Assembly (NCBI GenBank): GCA_038496445.1
Contig: JALMLS010000322.1
Span: forward strand, 806,001 to 870,000
Length of the DNA: 64,000 bases
Direction: 5' to 3'
Origin: Trichosphaerium sp. ATCC 40318
Taxonomy: Eukaryota > Discosea > Flabellinia > Trichosidae
The translations under genes were made by a program, and so were the position numbers. The notes beneath the pieces were generated by a model that was not told the DNA's origin, searched no databases, and worked only from the letters and a program-made list of their open reading frames with translations. Within the stretch, counting starts at the first letter, position 1. Each line of letters opens with the position of its first letter. This document shows positions 45,018 through 54,805 of the stretch, piece after piece.

Positions 45018-46018
45018 ATGACTACTATAGCTACAATAAGCTCTCTAATACTTTTTTGTGCAGTATTGAGTATAAACGGACGTTGCAGTACGTAATAATT
45101 GTTCCGATACGTCGTTAACACTTTCTCATAGTTGAGTACGGCCCTATCGCCTCGTACGATCCATATTGGACGCTTTCTGATCCTTCTTTTCCTAAATGCG
45201 TTAATAACACCGAACAACTTCTTCAAGAGGGTAAAATGCATGCCTCTCTAACACAGCACATTTACGATATCCCGTTTGATGTATTTACGGACTATTTCGC
45301 CCAACCTCAACTTTGGCCTACGTGGAATATGCTCTTTGATGTGGTAGACTCAACTCCTGAATCGTTTAAAGTTTGCAAGTACGAACAAAGGATTCCGAAA
45401 AAAACCACAAAACAACTTCACAAGAAATCACGTGATCAAAACTAAAAACGTAAAATTGAACTGAAGCAAATCTAAACAAGCTTAATTTGTCTTCAAACTT
45501 TTCTTGTGTGATAGCACTAGCTTCATATAGTGCTTTTTCTCAAATTTATTTGTTACCAAGCCAGACTCTAACTTTTGTTTTTTAGTTCACTACAAGGGAG
45601 CTTCCATATTGTACCTGAAATCAGTACAGATGCAATTCTCGGATACCCTACTATCGTACTCACAGAAAGAACATCAACAAAACTACACTATTCGTGGTCA
45701 TACTCGTTTCAAAATCTGGCTGGAGAAACTCCAATTTTTGGAAGACATGACTATGTCTTAGCACCAAGTGTTTGCAATAAGAACAAGACTTTTTTCTTGT
45801 CTTGGGAAAAAGCATCAGGAACTGCTGTTGAAAATAACATAAAAGAAGAAGAACATACATTGAACGTTGCAACATTAGCTGCCATGGACGGTGCTGATTG
45901 TCTTGCACGTGTATATGAACTGTTCGGTGAATTTGACCCAACTATTGTACAAAAAGAGTGTGGTAATGATCCTCGTGCTTCTTGGAGTGCGCTTATCACT
46001 GGAGGTAAATATATTTAA
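45018..46018 (+). CDS. Secreted SRPBCC-fold-like protein
   Basis: Exons 45018-45087, 45132-45378 and 45586-46018 join in frame and give 249 residues. Exon 1 is a signal peptide (MTTIATISSLILFCAVLSIN), ending at a GTACGT donor. The body has the hallmarks of the SRPBCC/START-like helix-grip fold: YDIPFDVFTDYFAQPQLWPT with a WPTWN motif, then alternating strands and a C-terminal long helix (AMDGADCLARVYELFGEF). Such domains bind hydrophobic ligands in a cavity. A secreted member is less usual than a cytosolic one. No ligand can be named. The stop could be replaced by a further splice at GGAGGTAAAT, but AATAAA near 46084 supports this end. Confidence 0.65.
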
Positions 46019-46847
46019 AAACCCCTTGCTAAAGATTTACAAACCGCAAAATGTACACGTGATCTTAAAGAAAGAAACGTGCAATAAAAGTATTACGCCA
46101 AAATAGTTGTACATTTAACTTTAGTTCAGTTCACTCATCATGTTGTTATATTGGCTTGTGAAAGATCTAGTACATTAAACTGTCTAGAAGCTATTTTAGA
46201 AATTACTAATAGTGAACAGATTGACGCTACAATTGAAATCAAAATGAAATCCACTTGAACATCAATAACGACACACCCAGCAATTCCACTAGACGGACAA
46301 CTAGCACATTATTTAGGTTCACATATAGTGGACCCACTGCCGTTGTGAGACAACGAAGAACTTCTCACTTAAGGGCTTGCTCTAACTGCTACATTAAAAA
46401 CCTTGTGCAACCGTACTGGAAGCCTAGTCACTACTGTTTATTGTTTTGGCTGGGGTACATAACGTTCCTATATCTCTTTTTTTCCTGATGAAGCATGTTT
46501 AGCGAAAAAGAAGGTAACAAGTATTTCTGTTACGAATTTTTTTTACCTGTCAAACTCTGATCATGCGATCAAAATTTCGTTCTGCTGATACTCCTATTTT
46601 AACTGTTTCGTCTCAATTACGGCAATACCTCATCAAGCTACAAAAACTATCGTTGTACTACACTCTCACATGATGCAGTATAATCGAAAATCAATGCTAC
46701 CACGACAAGTCCGCAGCAACAGTTTGTATGTCAGTAATCTCAGAAATTGCCACAACTATTTGTGGCTAAACTTTTCATGCTAAGCACATGATATCAAACA
46801 TCACGTCATTACAGTACTTGGTATTACTTTAGTTTATTGATTTGTAA
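46019..46847. other. intergenic, no supported gene
   Basis: Convergent 3' ends of the SRPBCC-like gene and the membrane-protein gene. A 77-codon forward ORF (46255-46488) starts from a non-ATG codon and has no recognisable features. Confidence 0.4.
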
Positions 46848-48885
46848 TCATAGGCATGAGTCTGTATACGGTAGCAATACCACATAAGGACCACACAAAC
46901 TAGTAAGATATTAGAAAAAAAAAACTACAATAGCAACTTACGTATGATCAGTACAGCTACACCTACACCAACAAAAATGAAAGGGCTAATAAGTTTTTGG
47001 CAAAAGGTGTTATCATGTGATCCATATGCTTGAGCTGCTTGATGTCCATCAGGACAATTTATACAATTGGAAAGCCCTACTTTATCACTATAGGTGTTAC
47101 CTACACTTGCTTCACATGTACCAACCGAAGTACTAATTCATATTACAACAGCAACCTTGAATATTATACATACCCGCCCGTACCAATCACACATGGTTCA
47201 CATTCGAAAGAATTTAAATACTCACCACGTGGACAATATGAGCACAATGTTTGGTTCTCAGGATTTTGATGCTTGTTTTTAGGACAAACAAAACAAACAA
47301 CAGAGCCAAACTTGTAGAATTGTGTTGAACAATTTACTAGGAGAAATCATTAGAGCTTGTGTGCTTGGTGAGGGAAAAAAATACCTTGGCATTCGGCACT
47401 GTTTTGTCTAAGGACTGGTTTGTGTACAGTGTCAGAAAAAAAGATAGCTCCAAAACTACTCCTCACCTAAGAGTGTTAAAAGAACTGCTAAGAGACTCTT
47501 GTTCAAGAAAAAAACTGTACCGGACACCCAAACTGGTTATCAGCTACAAGCACATTTGAAGATTCTGAAACAGGAGTCTGTGTTTCAACAGCAAAATAAG
47601 CGTTTGCTCCATTGAATGTGTTGTTTGTGACTTCGAGTGTGAGTGCAACTGAAGGAGAATAAAAAGAGATACAAACAGGATTGGGCTTGTCTTTTGAATC
47701 AAAGTCACAACCATATACAGCGTTCCTTACAAATTCTATGTTGTTACTCACAACACGTATAGAACGGTCATATAGGCCGGTGAGATCAAACGAGCTATCC
47801 ACAAAGCTTACAAAACTACCTTTAGTTTTTTTAGCTAAAGTGAACAATGAACAGTTTGGCTGACCTCTAAATACATGTTCTGCATATGGTTGGTTTGCAA
47901 AAGAGCAATTATCCAGTTGTATTGCAATGACGGACGAATTGTCAGCAACAATGTTTAAAGAGCGTTGTATATCAGTCCTACATAAGGTTACACTGCCAAT
48001 GTTCTCTGCACTACCCGGTGACAAATTTATTTCTAGTTTAGATGTCAAACACGTGGTATGTTGTATGTAGTATTAACGTACCACGAACAGATGTAAGTAT
48101 TGTATTATCAATTGTTAGATTGATTGTAGAATTATCCTCTTTAAACTTGAAGTACCATTCAGGATCTGTTAGTCCGTCAATAGTAAATCCAAACCCTTTA
48201 TCAAACTCAAACTAATACAGGATTAGAACTGTGACTGATCACGCATGAAAAGCATACCATCACTTTAACTCCGGTTGCTGCCGTCATGTTTTTCCATGGC
48301 TGGTATGATATTACTCTTTTACCATTGGCTGTTTTATACTCAGCGATGCTTTCTGTTTGGCTATACTCACCACCTTTAAACGACAATAAGAACACATAGT
48401 CAATTCTACTAAAAACATATGCTGTCTACGTGCAACATATCAAACTATCTGTATTTGGCATGGGACACATGTACAAACAGTAACACAAAAATAAAGTACA
48501 TACCATCCAGGCATATTGCTCTCTTAACATTTTCAACTGTATTTTCAAGAGCTTGAGATACTGTCCTTAATGTAGAAGTCCTGTTTAAACCAGACTAACA
48601 ATATGTTATTAAAAGCCTACTATAGTACACTCTGTCTTTTGCAGTTGGGCAAAGTGTAATTGGATTTTGTTTAAAGTTTCACTTACACTGCTATCATTAC
48701 CCCAAGGTGCTACAAACACATCGCAAGCTGCTTATGGTATTATTATGACAAATATTGTAATTTTACATACCAATGGCTTGCTTCATTGCACTTGATTGTG
48801 ATACTGTGTTATGTGATTGCGCACCTACTATACATGCTATCGATACTACTACCAGCGTAATCATAAAATAGAAATGTTGCTGCAT
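46848..48885 (-). CDS. Type I membrane protein, beta-helix-like and Cys-rich ectodomain
   Basis: ATG 48885 gives signal peptide MQQHFYFMITLVVVSIACIV. Following exons include CDVFVAPWGNDSS, SGLNRTSTLRTVSQALENTV and a long exon (47503-48048) whose repeated N-D-N/S-x-F turns (LDNCSFANQP, VDSSFDLTG, VTNNTFNGAN, VADNQFGC) suggest a right-handed parallel beta-helix, a fold known from polymorphic-outer-membrane and pectate-lyase-like proteins. Next come Cys-rich GCC2/GCC3-type repeats (CSYCPRGEYLNSFECEPC, NCINCPDGHQAAQAYG). One membrane helix follows (SPFIFVGVGVAVLIIR) and a short tail to TGA 46848-46850. I infer a cell-surface receptor or adhesion protein. There is no kinase domain. Confidence 0.65.
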
Positions 48886-49436
48886 GACGCTGTATTCCCA
48901 GAAACTAATAAAAGTGCAAAGAACCCACGTAAATTCAACGCAAAATTTGAGAAAGTCGGAAATACTCTTTCACCGCTTTTTTGCTCTTCAATGTTTGGGA
49001 TTTAAATTAAATTTTGTATTGTTGTTGTCTACGCTACAAGTTGGCATCAGGTTTGAGTCAAACGGGTGTTGTTTTCCTTTTTGAAATGTGATTTCTTTGA
49101 ATTACACAAACAAGTCGACCTCCAGTTTTGCTTTCGAAAAGAAACAAATTTCTGGATAACAAATGGGACCCTGCCACTCCGCGCTTCAATATTCTAACTT
49201 CTAAGTCTTGTTACTATACTGTTGGTAAAACAAGTCTTATTGAACTTGCACTTGTCTACCATAATTAACCAATCGCGATGGCAGATGCAAGTTGGTATCA
49301 ATAAATAAATATAGCATACAAGTGCCCACCGATTTAATCAATACAAATATCATAGAAGCTAGAAGCTAGAAGACACTACTGAGTCGTAAACCAAGGCCAT
49401 TTATTCTGTCGTTTTTACTAGTACAACCCAACTGTA
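48886..49436. other. intergenic, no supported gene
   Basis: Apart from a short tandem repeat of AGAAGCT (about 49354-49372) and AT-rich sequence nothing is seen. It should include the promoter of the reverse-strand membrane-protein gene. Confidence 0.4.
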
Positions 49437-49748
49437 TTACATTCCGCCTTGAGGTGTAAGCCCAGGATTGCCGCCTCCACCATGCACCCTAAAATACTTT
49501 ACACGCTCTGCTACAGAATTCAAACGACGATAAAGAATCAGTTTGTAGTCTAAGTTGTCTATTTGATCAATTGAGTGTAGGCATTCATATCTAGTCTTAT
49601 AAATATCTCTCCATAGTCTATTACAATCCAAGAAATGCTTCATACAAACATTGGTAGCCACCAATTTGCTTAATATAACCCACGGATGTTCTGGTGCTAA
49701 AAGGATTATATACCGTACTATTTCAAGAGGTAGATCGTTAACTGACAT
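49437..49748 (-). CDS. Short F-box protein
   Basis: From ATG 49748 the single exon encodes 103 residues. MSVNDLPLEIVRYIILLAPE begins an F-box (LPxEIxxxI), followed by LVATNVCMKHFLDCNRLWRD. This resembles many F-box domains (second half with NRLWR). The C-terminus is Gly-rich (VHGGGGNPGLTPQGGM). No LRR is present. A Skp1-binding adaptor is plausible. It differs from the LRR-linked F-boxes here. Confidence 0.6.
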   Translation of the reverse strand: MSVNDLPLEIVRYIILLAPEHPWVILSKLVATNVCMKHFLDCNRLWRDIYKTRYECLHSIDQIDNLDYKLILYRRLNSVAERVKYFRVHGGGGNPGLTPQGGM

Positions 49749-50376
49749 GAAAACACTGTTAAATAAAAAAAACTGTAGTGAGACTTTCTTCAAAATAAGC
49801 CGAATTTTATGAGAAAGAGAAGAGAAGCTGCGTGGACCTATGTATTATTTCCTGTGCTCTATTACCATTACTCAAATTATAGTATAACGTTACAGTACTG
49901 AGTGTGAGGTTACGGACAGGTAACGAACAAACTATAGAAAGCACTTCAAGACATGTACATAGCCTGGCACGGCGAACAATGTTCAAACTTAAATAGCTAA
50001 ATTATGTGCTGTGGTCAATTGTACCTAAATTCCGGAGAGCAAGAAAATGATACATTGGTTCTGTAAGGACTTGTTATAGTTGGACAATAAGTAACGGCGA
50101 CGAAGTTGATAAGGTGTAATTATGGAAAAGTTGCGAAAACGACCCTATGTTCTTTGAGTGCACCCAAAAAAAACGTTTGAATGCAATTAAACTTGTTATT
50201 TGTTTTGAGGTAAATAAACTCTTTTTGGTGTTTGTTTATTTCTTTCTTTTATACAATTACTACAGTTACCACTAATGCACACCACCATGTATTATTTTTT
50301 GTTAACTTTGGCACCGGCTTAAAATCAAGGTCTTGGTTCAAAAATATACTATCCAGGTAGTGGCTTTTTTTTGTTT
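49749..50376. other. intergenic, no supported gene
   Basis: The segment lies between the F-box start and the 3' end of the PP4 gene. I see no exon. Confidence 0.4.
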
Positions 50377-52235
50377 TTATAAAAAGTAGTCTGGTGTTGG
50401 TCGCTTTGCAGGTACACCACGTGCTTCCTAAAAACAACAATTAATACAAGTATGTGGCAATCAAAAGACGGATAAAAAAGCTCAGTTGAGTTGATTGAAG
50501 ATGAGAAGTGCAAGACGAAATAAAAAGGAAAATGATTTTTTTACAAGCGAAAAAAAAAAAAATTCAAGCACGTACTGCAGGGGCGGCAGAAAAAATCTTA
50601 AAGTCTTGTTTCAAGTTTTCATTGAGTTCTAAAATTGCTGCTACATTGGCACACCTAATAATCACATCAGATAAAAAGATACAAACAGAGAAATTAAGTC
50701 CTCAGAGATCGAAACAACAAAAAAAACTTTTTTTTTGTTTTTTCTTCTAATACTTCAGCAATTTAATTAGATTCTTCGATTTGGAAAGATATCAGCACAT
50801 TAACTCTGACGGCTCTTCCACAAACATCATTGTATTGGAAAATGTGAAAAGGAAAAAAGATCCAAAGAAAAAAAAAAAGAAAACTAGCTTACCTGTAACA
50901 GTAGTTTGGTGCTGACCAAACAGTAACAAGTGTTTCGTTGAACATATACTTATATCCTTCCATAACCAATTGATGAGCACGTGCAATCAAATTAAGACTA
51001 AAGAAAGAAATAAGCAAAAGACGTAAGAAAAAACAACGTAAGAACTTTTTGTTGCAAAGTCTCGCTCGCTTGGAGAAGCAAAGTTCATACCTATTAGTAG
51101 TGTTCCATTTCTGGACTACATCATCACCAAACAAGTAGCCGGCACCACGAGGAGATAAACCCCAACCTAATTAAACGATGAATAAGGGTTAAAAAAAGTG
51201 AAACAAAAAATGACGTTCACGAAGCGACAATGAAATACCACATGACACAAACGACGTACCATCAATATCCTCAGGATCAGACCACATTAAATCACACATA
51301 GGACCATCATGCGGTACTTCTTGTTTCCTATCAATAGCACGAATCTAAAACGAAACGTCAGGCTGGCTTTCAAACAATGAAGAGGAATAAAGTAGAACTG
51401 TAAATACTCAGCGATAAAATACGTACTTGATCAAGCGTACTAATTGAAGGACTAAGACCACCATGTACACAAAATATACGGTCTTCAATTATAGCTGAAA
51501 GAGACAAGTAATCGAATATTTCTGTGCAATAACGCCAAACATTAACAGATCCATATTTACGTAGACATTCATCATAAAACCCGTATACTTGAGTAATTTG
51601 TCGACTTTCATGATTTCCACGTATCAAAGTAATTCTATCTGGGTAACGCACCTATGTAATAGTGTTATACATTGTACAGGGTCTTTGATGACTTGGATTA
51701 CCAGAAGACGGAATTTAAAAAAAGCATTCTGTTTTTCGCTGTAAAAATGGAAAGGTTTCGTAGGTGTGGTTTGGAATTTCAGAGTAAACGCGTTTTGATG
51801 AGAATTTTAAAAACAGGTTTCAAGTGTACGCAACACCTATGAACATCATTTTTTGCTTTTTTACGCCTGTATAACCTCGTTTTATGTACCTTGAGTGCCA
51901 ATAGCAATAAAAATGTCTCTACACTGTAAAATCCACGGTCTACAAAATCGCCCATGAATAAATAATTAGTGTCTGGGCATTCGCCCCCAATTTTAAATAG
52001 CTCTTTAAGATCGTAGAACTGGCCGTGTATGTCACCGCATATCTTTAAAGTACGTCAATTATACATACCAATACTCAATAAGTTGTACCGTGACAGGTGG
52101 GTCGACTCTCTGCACATTACTTTCCTCCACCAAAATCTCTCTAGCTTTAGCGCAAAGCTCTTGAACTTCCCTCTCCTTTATTATTTCGCATCTTTTTAAC
52201 TGCTCTATCTGCCTGTCGAGGTCAGAAGTGGACAT
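50377..52235 (-). CDS. PPP4C: Serine/threonine protein phosphatase 4 catalytic subunit
   Basis: ATG 52235: [20 protein letters not shown], characteristic of PP4C. Metal and catalytic motifs are all seen: [35 protein letters not shown] and WSDPED, then [23 protein letters not shown] and [10 protein letters not shown]. The C-terminus is RPTPDYFL, with the terminal YFL shared by PP4 and PP2A, whose Leu is carboxymethylated in known members. Identity as PP4 rather than PP2A or PP6 rests on the N-terminus and on [16 protein letters not shown]. It acts in DNA-damage and splicing-related dephosphorylation in other eukaryotes. One intron, 51653-51888, is about 235 nt, longer than its neighbours. The last coding exon (50377-50427) is separated by about 140 nt. 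Confidence 0.93.
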
Positions 52236-52494
52236 GGCGCTAATGTATTATTTTTATGATCAAAATGGCTTAATTGCGACAAATTTTTGTTCTGGAATAC
52301 ACAACGAAAAGCGCCATGTGTCATGGAATACATTTACACCATTGAATGCTCAATAACAGATAATGCAACAAATTTTTGCGCTTTTTTTTGCGCCTAAATG
52401 ACTTTTGCTGCTGTATAAAGCAGAAACTACGCGTGAATAGCCAATTACGAGTGTTTTAGCGGTACATACACTATTTGTCATTTGGATATTGTTT

Positions 52495-52801
52495 ATGAAC
52501 GCAAACGCAACTTCGCCATCAAAATGCCTTTATTTTAGTGTGTACAAAGTTTTTAGATCTCCTTACGCGTCAAACCTACACAATTGTTAAATTATTATCG
52601 CAATTGAATTTTTTTGCTTGTTCGTTTGAATTAGCGCTACGTACCAGGAGGAAGCGATTGTTTAAGCTTATCAACTTTGCTTGGCTCATCAACAACCAAA
52701 GTGTACAAGTAGCGGCTGCATCTTACTTTAAACTTTGTGGTGTTGGTTTTTTTGTTTGTTTTGATGATAACGGCTATCGTGGGCGTCAGGGCGTATATTA
52801 G
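52495..52801 (+). CDS. Small two-exon hypothetical protein
   Basis: ATG 52495; exons 52495-52585 and 52635-52801 join in frame across a 49-nt intron (GTTAAA to TTAG), giving 85 residues ([20 protein letters not shown] at the start). The middle is basic ([17 protein letters not shown]) and the end hydrophobic ([13 protein letters not shown]). It might be a small membrane-associated protein. It is divergent from PP4C with 259 bp between. No family recognised. Confidence 0.3.
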
Positions 52802-53279
52802 AGAGCTTCAAAAGCCGTACCAGTGGCATCTTTTCTCCTTGCTGTTAAAAGAAACTGTTTTACCTGATTAATTTGCTTTGGCTAGGACTAGTGAGCGAAT
52901 TGGGGACAAGAGGATGTCGTACCATGATAAAAAGTTTGGAAGAAATACAGAATAATGCGCAATACGTTTAGTCAACTGAAATCCTAACACGTAAAATTCA
53001 AGCCCGTTGTATCTACGGCTTAGCAATGCTATGACGCCCTTTTCGTTCATGTCAATTATCAGGGAGACAGTAATATCGTTTTGAACCGTTAATGATTACT
53101 GCAGAGAACGGTATTAGGCCCATTCGCTTCGCTTTCGCGTGGTGTTATTTAATTCGGCGTTTATATCGAGCTTCCAAGTCGGACCTCGAATTGATAAATA
53201 GCAGCGCGTGTAGCATCTAGTACAAGTAACCAACGCACAAATAGGTGTTTAACAATTTATTAAAATACAATCGTACAAA
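52802..53279. other. intergenic with a weak reverse ORF
   Basis: A 60-codon reverse frame from ATG 53050 (MNEKGVIALLSRRYNGLEFY) ends at 52868. It has no domain or splice context, so it is not called a gene. Confidence 0.35.
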
Positions 53280-54624
53280 TCAAGACAAAGAAGCAAACCA
53301 ACGCTGCAAACGCGTCGTATAGTAGCGCCGTAACATAAAGTGATCCCATACAACGGCCAGCAGCAAAATGAGAGCGATAACAATGCTTACAATTAGAAAA
53401 TTCAACGTCCTAAAGGTAAGAAAATTAGCGCTGTTTTCAAGCAAACAAGTGTCATTCTACAAGCTCGGCTAGATCGTTTTAAATCTGTTTACGTACATTG
53501 GGTGTGATAAAACGTCGATAACATATCCAACATTTGAGTGTCCCCATTGCTTGTACTTACGCATACGTATCCATTTTGTCATACAAAATTTTACACCACT
53601 TTTGACAGGTAGACTTGCGTGCAAACTCATGTCATCAGTACTCATGTTTGGCTTGTAATCCCAGAATAGTATAGCATCTCCCTTTTATTTAATAGTAAGA
53701 TCTCGTTGCTAATAGCTTATTATTACTTACTGCTGAGGCGTTAACTGTCACTTGTGCTTTTGGAAATGTTGTTTGGCCACCCTAAAAATGATCAATGTTC
53801 TATTCTTGTGGGTGGACTGGCACTTGAAATTACCTCTTCAGGAAGCTTTAAATAAATTAGCGCTGTTGCTATTCGGTTTCCGTATGATCCTAACCATGAC
53901 TTGCCTTTCCTCTAACGTATTTTTAGACAACAAATAACGTAGTTCCATTCACAGTTTGACGTACCTCTGCGAAGTAGTCGTGATGTGATTTGTACTCTTG
54001 TGATTTATCATAGCGCAGCAGGTATAGTGTTTCACCGTTTTCAGGCGGTGTTTGGGACCATGCAGCCAAGCGTGCCTTGTAAAAGATGTCAGTTCCAATA
54101 TCTGTTAAGGTGCAAGATGTACAGTACCTCAATGTCCAAAATGACAGGATCATTTGTCATGTACGATAGAAAAGTACCCTTTGACGTTCTACTTGATGAC
54201 TTGCGATCCTATTACAACGTGTTAAAGGGTTTTTATAGTTGTACTGTAATTGACAGTGATGCTTACTTCACCTTTATCTCCCACGACTTTGGAATCAACC
54301 ACGTATGCGCTTGCTGTCGTTGATTAGATGCCACTGGATTTTGTATTCTTTTTTGTACCAGTGTCTATTATGTGTTGACATGCTTCTGGTGATGCAAATC
54401 CGCGATAAATCTGTACTCTAGGCCTCCAAGACAACGTTTCAATAGGTGTAGGATTTAACGCAGCCAAAGTCGTGCTTTGAGCAGGTTTATGCACTGATAA
54501 CGCCCCTTTGTTGTACTTCAGCGTTTGTAGTTAGTTAACGCGTACCGAGTTTGTAAGTACCCAACAAGGCAAGTACAACTATTGAAACGATGAATACAAT
54601 GGTTTGGGTGCTCCAGTAACGCAT
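53280..54624 (-). CDS. Membrane-bound prolyl 4-hydroxylase-like dioxygenase
   Basis: ATG 54624 begins with a membrane helix, MRYWSTQTIVFIVSIVVLAL. The next exon has LSWRPRVQIYRGFASPEACQ, a usual start of prolyl 4-hydroxylase domains. Catalytic features are WSQTPPENGETLYLLRYDKS, then YKSHHDYF with the HxD iron ligands, and LHASLPVKSGVKFCMTKWIR with the distal His and the 2-oxoglutarate-binding Lys. Unusually the protein ends in a second hydrophobic helix (FLIVSIVIALILLLAVVW) and basic tail, TGA 53280-53282. Known P4H enzymes hydroxylate proline in secreted or regulatory proteins with Fe(II), 2-oxoglutarate and O2, normally in the ER lumen. Some internal exon borders are inferred. Confidence 0.82.
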
Positions 54625-54805
54625 TTTGGTGCATACAACACGTTTACCCTAAAAGGAGCACTCTCTGCTTCAAGGGTTGCCTTCCAAATTATTTTTGATT
54701 GATTTTTCAAGCCGGCTTAGCCACATACACTCAAGTCGCGTTGTTTTATCAGTCTACACGTAGTAGTTTAGTATAACATCTCTCCATCATTGAAGAGTGT
54801 AGAAG

